In this document: positions 1 through 7,727 of the stretch, piece by piece | Layout: each line of letters starts with the position of its first letter | Position numbering within the stretch: the stretch's first letter is position 1 | Origin: Spirochaetales bacterium | Lineage (GTDB): Bacteria; Spirochaetota; Spirochaetia; CADAEX01 | DNA: 64,000 nt | Direction of reading: 5' to 3' | Assembly (NCBI GenBank): GCA_024233785.1 | Contig: JACKPD010000012.1 | Span: 8,364 to 72,363 of the forward strand | Made by a program: the position numbers and the translations under genes | The notes under the pieces: model-generated | Told to the model about the DNA's origin: nothing | The model's input: the letters and a program-made list of their open reading frames with translations, nothing else | The model's database searches: none

Positions 1-34
1 AACAATTATCTTGATAAAAGAATTGAATATGCTT

Positions 35-751
35 TCAGTCTGAAATAATTTCAAGCAGTCTTTTTACATTTCTTGTAGTTATCGCATAAACACCTGATTT
101 AGCATAAGTTTTCATAAGACTGATATCATCAATAGTCCAGAGGGAAACCGGTACATATCTTTTCCGGAGTATGTCCACAATCTGTACATCGCAGCAGTCA
201 GATCCCATGTTAAGGCAGATGCCTCCGGATCTCCTGTATATATCTGTCAGATAATCTATATAGGATTCTTTATCAGATTTATATAGTGCAATAACATTTT
301 CAGGGATAAATTCCTCTGAAATATTAACCATGAAACCGGCATCGGGGTAAAGAGATTTAAGAGATGCCGCCTGCTGCGCTGTATATCCTGAAAATACACA
401 CCTCCGCTCTGAACCTGTTTTGGTTAATATTTCCATCACTTCTTCGATACAGCTGAAATCCTTTATATCCAGGTTTAACTGGATATTTTTTCCGGCTGTT
501 TCTTCAAGTACATCAGACAGTGAAACAATTCCTTTTAAATTATCATACCCGGTTTCTGCAATTGATTTTACTCCTGTAAAAGATGATGCCTTGTAATCAT
601 TGTCGTGGGACAATACCGGAATCCGGTCTTTAGTGATCCTCACATCAATTTCAGCGGCATCAGCCCCGCAGTCAATTGCAGCGAGAATAAATTCAAGTGA
701 ATTAGGTTTTGTATTTTCACATCCTGAGTGTGCAGTTACAAGCGGTCTCAT
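35..751 (-). CDS. Glycerophosphodiester phosphodiesterase family protein
   Basis: About 238 residues, a TIM-barrel of the GDPD family that hydrolyses glycerophosphodiesters to glycerol-3-phosphate plus an alcohol. The N-terminus reads AHSG followed by PNSLE, then GADAAEIDVRITKD and LSHDND, which match the family's first histidine, the ExD metal pair and the second catalytic histidine. The usual HRG arginine is serine, and the usual PENT glutamate position is not a glutamate, so this is a divergent subgroup and substrate is uncertain. The open frame extends further upstream to 898, but the family homology begins at the ATG at 749-751, two bases after the stop of the PfkB kinase, so the two genes form a tight minus-strand operon. 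No signal peptide is seen, so it should be cytoplasmic. Confidence 0.75.
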   Translation of the reverse strand: MRPLVTAHSGCENTKPNSLEFILAAIDCGADAAEIDVRITKDRIPVLSHDNDYKASSFTGVKSIAETGYDNLKGIVSLSDVLEETAGKNIQLNLDIKDFSCIEEVMEILTKTGSERRCVFSGYTAQQAASLKSLYPDAGFMVNISEEFIPENVIALYKSDKESYIDYLTDIYRRSGGICLNMGSDCCDVQIVDILRKRYVPVSLWTIDDISLMKTYAKSGVYAITTRNVKRLLEIISD

Positions 752-753
752 TT

Positions 754-1623
754 TTATTTCATTCTTGCAAGGACATCTTCGATAGTCCCTGTAAATCTTC
801 CGGGTTTCTCCATTTTTATGCTTGTAAGGGCTGCAGCGTATCTTACCGCCTCTTCCGGTCCATGTGTAAGGTGCCGTGCAAGGTATGAGGCAAAACAAGT
901 GTCGCCTCTGCCTGTTCTCCCTGAAAGATTTTCAGGATTGAAGGGAGCCTTGTAGATTTTACCTTCAACAAGAACAAGTACTTCTGTGTTATGTGTTACC
1001 ATTACCTCTTTTGCCCCGAGTTCTGCAAGTATCCTTGCCGCTTTTTCCCTGTCATCAGTGCCTGTAAGAATCTCTGCCTCAGCTGCGTCTGTTTTAAGGT
1101 ATGTGATCCTGGGGAGATATATCTTTTTATTTTCCCAGTCCCGGAACAGAAGTTTCCCGCCGTCGCTGCATCTTAATAGTCCCTGCGCATCAATCGCAAC
1201 AGATGCTTTTTTTGAAAGGGGAGTAATAAGTGTTTCCGGCAGCTCATCCCTGAACAGCCCCGCAAGGTGGAATATTTTTGTTTCTTCAGCAGGTATATCT
1301 TTTTCTGTAAACGGCTGCGCACTCGAGAGCAGGGTAACTTTTCTTTTTTCCCTGTCAGCGGAGAGGTAAATATTTTCAATTGATGTTGATAAAGGAGACT
1401 CAATAATTTTAAGGTCAATATTCTTCCCTCTGATATATTCAATATCTTTCCAGTCTTCTCTGGCTGCTTTTGTTACAACCAGTACTCCGGCTCCTGTCTG
1501 TGATGCCGATGCTGAAGAATATACCACAGGGCCTGCCGTAAACCTCTGTTCCTCATTTATATCGGGGTAAATCATTATATCTTTTGAAACATGACCCATC
1601 ATGATAATGTCATACTTTTTCAT
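754..1623 (-). CDS. PfkB-family carbohydrate/nucleoside kinase
   Basis: 289 residues, a ribokinase-fold sugar or nucleoside kinase. The N-terminus has the MGHVSKD strand and a glycine-rich GPVVYSS segment typical of the substrate pocket. Near residues 240-250 lies GRTGRGDTCFAS, the PfkB signature with the catalytic aspartate and anion-hole glycines. A central LKTDAAEAEILTG segment is the usual N/D-AxE motif that contacts Mg-ATP. Length is normal. It is transcribed with the downstream GDPD (gap of two bases). The exact substrate cannot be read from the sequence; the linked GDPD hints at an alcohol or sugar released from a phosphodiester, which is an inference only. Confidence 0.8.
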   Translation of the reverse strand: MKKYDIIMMGHVSKDIMIYPDINEEQRFTAGPVVYSSASASQTGAGVLVVTKAAREDWKDIEYIRGKNIDLKIIESPLSTSIENIYLSADREKRKVTLLSSAQPFTEKDIPAEETKIFHLAGLFRDELPETLITPLSKKASVAIDAQGLLRCSDGGKLLFRDWENKKIYLPRITYLKTDAAEAEILTGTDDREKAARILAELGAKEVMVTHNTEVLVLVEGKIYKAPFNPENLSGRTGRGDTCFASYLARHLTHGPEEAVRYAAALTSIKMEKPGRFTGTIEDVLARMK

Positions 1624-1891
1624 AAATACCTCTTTTATCTTTTTCTCAATGATACATGCAAATATTATTATAGTAAATATTCAATGATTTAAAATGTTAA
1701 AATAATGTAACCGCGTACATGAGCTGCAGCCTTTAAATTTATACAAAATCCAATATACTTGATTTCATAAATTATCAGTATTTGATTATTATGAAACTTA
1801 TTTGTCTTTTTTGCATATATTCTGATGTAGAATAGTAAAAAAAGGATATGTATGAATAATTTTTTCAGTCATCAATTATAAAATATATTTT

Positions 1892-2482
1892 ATGGATACA
1901 AGTACCCGGATGAATGATGACGAACAGGATGTTAAAAGTATTCAGGCAGTACTCAATGGAGAGAGGAATGCATTTACATCAATTGTATCCCGTTATACTA
2001 AGGTGTTATTTTCTCTGAGTTATCATATGACCGGTAACAGGGAAGAAGCAGAAGAAGCTGTTCAGGAAATATTTATTCTTATTTTCAGAAAACTGCATAA
2101 ATATAATCAGGAAAAACGGTTTTATACCTGGATGTTTACTGTTGCTGTAAACTATCTTAAAACTCTTGTCAGAAAAAGTAATAGATTCTCACCTAATCCG
2201 GATCTGCAATTTGATGATTCTCTTCAATACGAATTGAATACCCTTCAGGAAAGCAGTCCTGAAAATGATTTAATCCGCAGAGAATCCGGTAAAGCTCTGC
2301 AATCCGCACTTAACCGCCTGCCGCTGAAATACAGGTCTGTTTTCATACTCAGGGAAGTTGAGGGGATATCAATAAAAGAGACAGCAGCAATTCTGAGAAT
2401 CCCTGAAAATACTGTTAAGACATTAAGCAGACGCGGTAAAGATGAACTAAAAAAAATTATTGTTTCACTGGAATGGAATTGA
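1892..2482 (+). CDS. ECF-type RNA polymerase sigma factor
   Basis: 196 residues with the two-domain layout of group IV (ECF) sigma factors: region 2 at about residues 24-95 (YHMTGNREEAEEAVQEIF and the FYTWMFTVAVNYLKTLVRK helix that melts the -10 element) and region 4 at about 135-190 (LNRLPLKYRSVFILREVEG then SIKETAAILRIPENTVKTLSRRGK, the helix-turn-helix that reads -35). No region 1 or 3 is present. The gene is followed 43 bases later by a membrane anti-sigma-like protein, the common arrangement for an ECF switch. The start is uncertain: there is no clear ribosome binding site at the first ATG, and a second in-frame ATG lies at 1910. The upstream 270 bases are AT-rich without a convincing housekeeping promoter. 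Confidence 0.92.
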   Translation: MDTSTRMNDDEQDVKSIQAVLNGERNAFTSIVSRYTKVLFSLSYHMTGNREEAEEAVQEIFILIFRKLHKYNQEKRFYTWMFTVAVNYLKTLVRKSNRFSPNPDLQFDDSLQYELNTLQESSPENDLIRRESGKALQSALNRLPLKYRSVFILREVEGISIKETAAILRIPENTVKTLSRRGKDELKKIIVSLEWN

Positions 2483-2525
2483 AACTTTATCGTTTAAAGC
2501 GAGTATATATATTTAAGGGGTTAAA

Positions 2526-3110
2526 ATGGAATGCGATAAGGTCAGAAAGATTATTTATGAATATCATAATCTGAAATTGACTGTTCCTGAGATATACAGG
2601 GAGCACCTGGATAATTGCATTTCATGCAGAACTTTTAAAAAATCATTGGACATGGTGGAAGGCTGCGGTGAATTTAATTTACCGGTAATAGAAGGCCTTG
2701 AGGAGAAATGTCTGCGGGGTGTTGATTCTCTCCGTGCAGATTCCCGGGGATTCTTCATAAACCGGACACTACTGGCCGCGGCAGCTGTTCTTCTGGTGGT
2801 TTTTACAGTGTCAATCACTCTTATGGCTGTTGGAAACATTGAAAAGAGTGTTGTCGTTTATCTGCAGTTTTATGCCCCTGAAGCCAAAGAGGTCGCCGTT
2901 GTCGGCGACTGGAACAACTGGAACCCTGCCTTGGATATACTTCAGGACAAAGACGGGGACGGAAGATGGGAGATCCGGATAAAGGTCCGTACCGGAAGGG
3001 AATACAGATACCAGTTCCTGATTGACGGGGAGCAGTGGGTTCCCGATCCGGATGCTCCAATCAGTTTGAATGACGGATTCGGGGGAGAAAACTCAATTCT
3101 AAATATTTAG
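2526..3110 (+). CDS. Membrane anti-sigma-like protein with C-terminal glycogen-binding (CBM48/AMPK-type) domain
   Basis: 194 residues in three parts. Residues 1-40 form a short zinc-finger-like anti-sigma domain with HxxxCxxC (H27, C31, C34) and an N-terminal C3, matching the zf-HC2/ZAS motif that holds ECF sigma factors. Residues 81-103 are one hydrophobic transmembrane helix. Residues 109-194 are an isoamylase-N/AMPK beta glycogen-binding-type immunoglobulin fold with GDWNNWNP (W129, W132) and a Y-rich YRYQFLIDGEQW strand. The topology puts the carbohydrate-binding-like domain outside the cytoplasmic membrane. A ribosome binding site-like AAGGGG precedes the ATG. The likely role is to sequester the neighbouring sigma factor and release it on an envelope or glucan signal; the signal is inference. 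The fusion itself is directly visible. Confidence 0.8.
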   Translation: MECDKVRKIIYEYHNLKLTVPEIYREHLDNCISCRTFKKSLDMVEGCGEFNLPVIEGLEEKCLRGVDSLRADSRGFFINRTLLAAAAVLLVVFTVSITLMAVGNIEKSVVVYLQFYAPEAKEVAVVGDWNNWNPALDILQDKDGDGRWEIRIKVRTGREYRYQFLIDGEQWVPDPDAPISLNDGFGGENSILNI

Positions 3111-3139
3111 AAAAATATTATTATTACAGGAGATGGAAT

Positions 3140-3703
3140 ATGAAAATTAAAAAAGCATTGGTAATTCTGACAGTTCTGCTGTTGATTGCAGGGAATATTT
3201 CAGCACAGGAAAATAAATATCTTGAAAAACTGCAGATTGAACTTCAGCAGAGAAACTGGAACAGGGAAGAGGTCCGTAATATGCTTCAGATATGCCGGAC
3301 ACTTGACTGGGAAGGGACAAATCCCGCTCATGCTGAAATATCAGCACTGGCACTTCAGATGGGAGTGGAAAAGAATGAGAATTTGAGTTTAAATGAACAG
3401 GCTCAGCTTGCTCTCCATGTTGCACTCCAGTCAAGGGAAATGGAAAGGGCGGGTCTTTCAGACCGTGAGATCGCAGGTGTTGTAATGCGCAGCACAAGAG
3501 AGATGTATCAGGAAATAAACCGTAACAGACATATGTATAAGCTTGAAAACATAGGTGAGAATATTGACCAGTGTGTAAGGGCTGCAATACAAAATCAGCT
3601 TCGTATATCCAATAGCAACATTGTTCAGAAAAGGGACGGCAGCAGTTCGGATACTTCCATGTCAATGAACAGCGGAAGCGGAATGAAAAGGAAAAAGCCG
3701 TAA
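3140..3703 (+). CDS. Exported protein of unknown function
   Basis: 187 residues. A clear signal peptide occupies residues 1-22 (basic MKIKK, hydrophobic core, AGNISAQ cleavage region). The mature part is predicted mostly alpha-helical and polar, with repeated ExLxxQ/ALQxxxExxxAGLSDREIA-like helices, and ends in a Ser/Met/Gly-rich low-complexity tail followed by basic RKKP. There is no cysteine at the cleavage site, so it is not an evident lipoprotein. It is preceded by an AGGAG ribosome binding site and lies 29 bases after the anti-sigma gene, so it belongs to the sigma operon. I do not recognise the family. It could be a target or sensor partner of the sigma system. Confidence 0.7.
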   Translation: MKIKKALVILTVLLLIAGNISAQENKYLEKLQIELQQRNWNREEVRNMLQICRTLDWEGTNPAHAEISALALQMGVEKNENLSLNEQAQLALHVALQSREMERAGLSDREIAGVVMRSTREMYQEINRNRHMYKLENIGENIDQCVRAAIQNQLRISNSNIVQKRDGSSSDTSMSMNSGSGMKRKKP

Positions 3704-3715
3704 TAAGATAAATTT

Positions 3716-4444
3716 ATGTCAGGAACCCTGAAATATGATATGGCCGGCGGTTTTGTAAAAATGCCGGCCATGATTTGTTTCTTTTTATTAATTATGTTTT
3801 ATTCTCCGCAGGCAGCATGGACTCAGGAAATGGAAGGCAATGTACTTTTTCCGGTTGTTTCAATGATGGAAAAATCAGGCTACAGCAGGAGTCTTATGGA
3901 GATTATATTGATACCCTGCAGAGAAGCTGTAGATAACGGTATCCCGCTGGATTTTATTGAACCGCGTGTCCAGGAAGGACTGATAAAGAAAGTTCCAGCT
4001 CAGGTAATCGCTAAGGCGGTTCATAATGAAGTTTTTCTTTATAGCAGATCCCGGACAATAATTCATAATATACAGGGAGCTGAAATATTTATTGAAAAGC
4101 ATAATCTCTGGAGCAGAACATCCAGTCTTCTGGCATCCGGTGTTTCAATATCTGATATTGAAAAGCTGATTAAAATGACACTGTCTGTGCCGGAAAATTA
4201 TAATCAGTCAACCATTCTGTACATCAGCCTTACAAAGTGGGGGCTGACTGAAACGCAGTCACTTCAAATTGTAAAGGCTGTTCTTGACTCTTCAATTTCT
4301 TCTAGCGAATATAGTGATTTAACTTCTCTCTTTACAATAGGCCGGCGCAGTAATATACCACCCGAAAAACTCATCAGCAGGATTGAAGATGAGCTGCCGA
4401 ATGTTAGAACACTTAGACAGCTTGAAAAACGAGTATTCCGGTAA
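3716..4444 (+). CDS. Exported helical protein of unknown function
   Basis: Up to 242 residues. A hydrophobic stretch at about residues 17-36 (MPAMICFFLLIMFYSPQAAWTQ) looks like a signal peptide, so the true start may be the ATG at 3761 rather than 3716; neither has a strong ribosome binding site. The mature part is helical and carries short repeated units of the type GIPLDFIEPRVQEGLIKKVP and GVSISDIEKLIKMTLSVP, resembling tandem two-helix modules. It sits 12 bases after the preceding exported protein and 11 before the barrel protein, so the three are almost certainly co-transcribed with the sigma/anti-sigma pair. Function unknown. Confidence 0.65.
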   Translation: MSGTLKYDMAGGFVKMPAMICFFLLIMFYSPQAAWTQEMEGNVLFPVVSMMEKSGYSRSLMEIILIPCREAVDNGIPLDFIEPRVQEGLIKKVPAQVIAKAVHNEVFLYSRSRTIIHNIQGAEIFIEKHNLWSRTSSLLASGVSISDIEKLIKMTLSVPENYNQSTILYISLTKWGLTETQSLQIVKAVLDSSISSSEYSDLTSLFTIGRRSNIPPEKLISRIEDELPNVRTLRQLEKRVFR

Positions 4445-4455
4445 AGGATGTTGTT

Positions 4456-5517
4456 ATGTGCAATAAAATAGCTCTTTTTTTTATACCCCTCATTCTGACT
4501 GTAATGACAGCAGAAGCTTATGACCCGTCATATTCTTTTGGAACTTACGGTCAAATAGAGAAATATTCAGATACCGGCGGGGCAGAATATCCGGCGGGAA
4601 TATCAGCTGATGCATTCCAGCGGAATACTCTTCCGTCCGGATATTACTCATGGTATGCCGCTGCACTTTTTGAGTATTATCTTAATGATCCTGATAAATA
4701 CGAAGACAGGGAAAATCTGGCAGCCGACCTTCATTTGGAAGGTGATTTGTTTGCATATGAAGCAGGTTCCACCTTAAGTTTTTCATTTAACAGTATTGAT
4801 TATTCCTCCTATATTCAGCCGGACTGGAGCGCTTCTGTCATTATGAATCCTTCTGATTTCCCTTATTCAGTACGACTGAACTACTCCGGTTCCTGGATTT
4901 ATCAGGAGAGTTATTTCGAAGACAGAATTATCAACAGGCTGCAGTTATCGGGGGCATATGATCCATCACTGAGATTCGGCGTGGAAATTTCTCTCAAAGC
5001 TGCATTGGAGGATTATTCCGAATATTATGTACTGGATGATAATGGTGAAGATACTTCAGAAGAACGCAGGGATTACATCCTTTCAGCAGGATTGTCTTTT
5101 GAGGGTTTAGCCGGATATTTTCTCAATTGGAAGCTGTCATCCGGAATGAAATTTCAGGACTCAAATGCAAACCGATGGATTTCTGTAAATGAACTGGAGA
5201 AAGACAGTGAAGATTTAAAAAGTTTATTACTGCAGTCTGAAATAAACTGGTCTCCCATTATATCATTTAAATTCGGAGCAGAATACTTTCTGGAGTATGT
5301 ACTTTATACATATAGAAAGGCTTCTGCCAGCGGCGGATTTATTACTGATGATAACCTTGCTGTTGTAAACACAGGGGGATCGATAGATCTTGGATGGACA
5401 TTTAACAGTTCACTTTTTTACAATACATCATTTTTGCTGAACAGATCATATTCATCTGATCCTGAATTTGATGAATGGAACTTCAGCATTAAGGGGTGGC
5501 TTCAGTATTCATTTTAA
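4456..5517 (+). CDS. Probable outer-membrane beta-barrel protein
   Basis: 353 residues with a signal peptide at 1-21 (MCNKIALFFIPLILTVMTAEA). The mature protein is rich in alternating aromatic/polar strands (for example RLNYSGSWIYQESYFED and NWKLSSGMKFQDS) separated by acidic turns, and it ends in LQYSF, the terminal aromatic expected of an outer-membrane barrel recognised by the BAM machinery. There is no TonB box or plug domain; size suggests about 14-16 strands, which is an estimate. It is last in the operon that begins with the ECF sigma factor, suggesting the sigma system remodels or monitors the outer envelope. Specific substrate or role is not readable from the sequence. Confidence 0.7.
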   Translation: MCNKIALFFIPLILTVMTAEAYDPSYSFGTYGQIEKYSDTGGAEYPAGISADAFQRNTLPSGYYSWYAAALFEYYLNDPDKYEDRENLAADLHLEGDLFAYEAGSTLSFSFNSIDYSSYIQPDWSASVIMNPSDFPYSVRLNYSGSWIYQESYFEDRIINRLQLSGAYDPSLRFGVEISLKAALEDYSEYYVLDDNGEDTSEERRDYILSAGLSFEGLAGYFLNWKLSSGMKFQDSNANRWISVNELEKDSEDLKSLLLQSEINWSPIISFKFGAEYFLEYVLYTYRKASASGGFITDDNLAVVNTGGSIDLGWTFNSSLFYNTSFLLNRSYSSDPEFDEWNFSIKGWLQYSF

Positions 5518-5545
5518 TTATTATTCTGACTGCTGATAACCCCGG

Positions 5546-5815
5546 TTAAACAAATATCGCAGCGATTGTAATAACCGCGAAAACTATTCCTGCCCCGTTT
5601 GCTATAAGCAGAAAAATATCTTTTCTCAGCAGGCCGTATGAAAGCCATATAGAATTGCTTATTATCGTAAGAGACGGCTGAATCCATATTTTAGTAAGAT
5701 CCATATAATTGTTCCAGGCCACTTCGATCATGCTTGAGAACATCAGGGTTGTAAGCACTGTCCCTGTCATGCCGATTATTTTTTCAGTCCTTATCTGCTT
5801 TGCCGCGTGCGTCAT
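5546..5815 (-). CDS. SemiSWEET-like small membrane protein
   Basis: 89 residues with three predicted transmembrane helices (about 13-32, 46-63, 67-88). The segment SNSIWLSYGLLRKDIFLLIANGAGIVF matches the second and third helices of bacterial SemiSWEET sugar transporters (W-YG-D-N spacing), which work as dimers and carry small sugars across the inner membrane. The first helix is less typical and lacks a clear PQ motif, so it may be a divergent member. It starts one base after the stop of the TIM-barrel gene at 5817 and is therefore translationally coupled to it; sugar uptake followed by isomerisation is the natural reading. Confidence 0.6.
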   Translation of the reverse strand: MTHAAKQIRTEKIIGMTGTVLTTLMFSSMIEVAWNNYMDLTKIWIQPSLTIISNSIWLSYGLLRKDIFLLIANGAGIVFAVITIAAIFV

Positions 5816-5816
5816 T

Positions 5817-6686
5817 TTACTTCTGACTCCTTGTCTTTATAATTAAAGATTCAATATCCTGCCTGATCTGTTTAAGGAAAGGTCTGTAAAGTTCCGCATT
5901 GAATTCGCATAACACAATACCGTCATAGTTGTTAAGTATTTTAAATATCTCTTCATATGGAATCCTTCCCCAAAGCGGCGGAATATGTATATCTCCTCTG
6001 CCGAGTGCAATCCGGTATCCCATCGGGAGAGAGTCATATACGCTGCGGTTTGTTATCCTGAGCGGCTCGAAAATACCGGTATTGTCTGAAATGTGCAGAT
6101 GTCCGAGTAAAGGAGCGGATTTTCTTATTGAATCAAGGTAATCAAAGCCGATAAATGAAGATGCCAGAAATCCATGGCCGGTATCATAATTAAGGACAAA
6201 GTTTTTTCTGTTTACTTTTTTTACGAATTCGATTACCGGATCGGCATACTCAACTTCTATGTTTTCAATTGCGAGTGTTATACCCATTTTTGCCGCAAAA
6301 TCTGCTGCTTCAATATGAGCGTTCAGGAACCTCTCCTCAATCTGACTTGAACTGCTCTTTTTCTCATAATGCAGATTCAGCAGCACGCATCCTGATTCTG
6401 CGGCCGCTTCAATTGAAGAGAATAAGGTGTTTTTGTGGGTGTCAAAATCATCGTCGGAGCGGAGGTCAATCCCGTACCCTATATGCATTGTGTATGTAAA
6501 ACTGTAATCCGCGAGAAGATTTTTTAAAACAGGAAGCCATCTTCTTTCAAGCTTTCCTCCGGTAATGAGGGGGAACATGTCAGCGTCAAATTCTACTGCC
6601 TGATATCCTGCATCAGCGAATTCAGATAGCCATTTCGTGGCAGTCTCAGTTCTTGTCACAGGCGGAAGGTTTATACCGATTTTCAT
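5817..6686 (-). CDS. Sugar phosphate isomerase/epimerase family TIM barrel
   Basis: 289 residues of the xylose-isomerase-like/AP endonuclease 2 superfamily. Metal ligands are visible in the usual order: a glutamate in LAIENIEVE, an aspartate/histidine in NYDTGHG, a histidine in HLHISDN and a final glutamate in IVLCEFN. The N-terminal strand MKIGINLPP and the barrel length are normal. It is the first gene of a minus-strand pair with the SemiSWEET-like protein. The family includes epimerases, isomerases and dehydratases of sugars and inositols, so the substrate is not assignable. A good ribosome binding site (GGGAGAAA) lies upstream of the ATG. Confidence 0.8.
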   Translation of the reverse strand: MKIGINLPPVTRTETATKWLSEFADAGYQAVEFDADMFPLITGGKLERRWLPVLKNLLADYSFTYTMHIGYGIDLRSDDDFDTHKNTLFSSIEAAAESGCVLLNLHYEKKSSSSQIEERFLNAHIEAADFAAKMGITLAIENIEVEYADPVIEFVKKVNRKNFVLNYDTGHGFLASSFIGFDYLDSIRKSAPLLGHLHISDNTGIFEPLRITNRSVYDSLPMGYRIALGRGDIHIPPLWGRIPYEEIFKILNNYDGIVLCEFNAELYRPFLKQIRQDIESLIIKTRSQK

Positions 6687-6852
6687 GTTTTTCTCCCTGC
6701 TTTCATCTTATTCTCTGAATAAGAGATTTATCATTTAAGAAAGGAATTGTAAATCAGCTGCCATGGTTTGCTGAATGGAAGAAGGGCTTTTACAATATTG
6801 ATTTAATTTTGATTTGTTTGAATACTGTTTAAGTACACATGGAGATGAAAAT

Positions 6853-7710
6853 ATGAAACTTACTTTTATGGGGACCGGTGCAAGCGAAGGTATTCCGGCA
6901 TTCAGATGCCTCTGCCCTGTATGCAGCGAGGCGAGGGAAAAGGGCGGACGGCATATCAGGCAGAACGCCTCTTTGCACCTGCAGTCAGAGCGCGGGATAA
7001 ATGTTCTGATCGATATGCCTCCCCAGATCAAGATGATGCTTGAAAAATACTCTTTAAGCGATACGGCCCTTGATATTATCCTTTTTACGCATTACCACAT
7101 TGACCATACAGGGGGAATATTTCATCTTCTGGAATCGATGGCTAATAACGGTCATGTTCCCACGGGAAAACCTTTGAAAGTTTATATGCCGGATGACTGT
7201 TACAGGACGGCAATGGAGGGCATGTACGCAGGCCAGCCTGATATGGGTAGATCTGATTACAGGGAATTCTACTCGCTCGAGGTTTTACGCAGCCTTGAAA
7301 AATTATCGCCCGGTACGCTTAAAGTTTTGGCGCTTGATACAAATCATCTTGCCGGCCATCCTGCAGTACCCTATAAAAGGGAATGCCACGGCTACCTTTT
7401 TACAGAAAAGGGCAGGAGCGCAGCTTATATGGTAGACTCATCCGCAGAGCTCCCCCCTGCAACAGTTGAGGCTCTTCTCAATCAGAAACTTGACTGCCTT
7501 ATCTATGAATGCACATTCGACAGATACCCGGGAAAGGGCAGAGGGCATAGCGACCATGAGGGAGTACTTGGTATCCGTGACCTGCTCAGGCCGGAAAGGA
7601 TGATCATCACCCACATCAGCCACAGGAATTTCAGCCATGACAGGCTTTCTTCTTTTATGGAAAAACACGGTATTGAAACTGCATGGGACGGTATGAAGAT
7701 AGAGGTTTGA
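6853..7710 (+). CDS. PhnP-like metallo-beta-lactamase-fold phosphodiesterase
   Basis: 285 residues from the ATG at 6853, chosen because GGAG at 6841 is well spaced and homology starts at MKLTFMGTGASEG; an upstream in-frame ATG at 6814 adds only non-homologous residues. The N-terminus carries CLCPVC (C19, C21, C24), the structural zinc knot seen in PhnP, and residues 80-85 are HYHIDH, the HxHxDH binuclear metal motif. Further histidines occur in HSDHEG and in the C-terminal THISHRN. PhnP hydrolyses 5-phosphoribosyl-1,2-cyclic phosphate in the C-P lyase pathway, but no phn genes are nearby, so a different cyclic phosphodiester substrate is possible. It is encoded alone, between minus-strand genes. 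Confidence 0.75.
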   Translation: MKLTFMGTGASEGIPAFRCLCPVCSEAREKGGRHIRQNASLHLQSERGINVLIDMPPQIKMMLEKYSLSDTALDIILFTHYHIDHTGGIFHLLESMANNGHVPTGKPLKVYMPDDCYRTAMEGMYAGQPDMGRSDYREFYSLEVLRSLEKLSPGTLKVLALDTNHLAGHPAVPYKRECHGYLFTEKGRSAAYMVDSSAELPPATVEALLNQKLDCLIYECTFDRYPGKGRGHSDHEGVLGIRDLLRPERMIITHISHRNFSHDRLSSFMEKHGIETAWDGMKIEV

Positions 7711-7727
7711 AAGCCTGGAATTAAATA

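Noticed and set aside
1802..1833. Promoter upstream of the ECF sigma gene
   Set aside because: TTGTCT and TAGAAT are present but spaced 20 bases apart, too far for a confident call.
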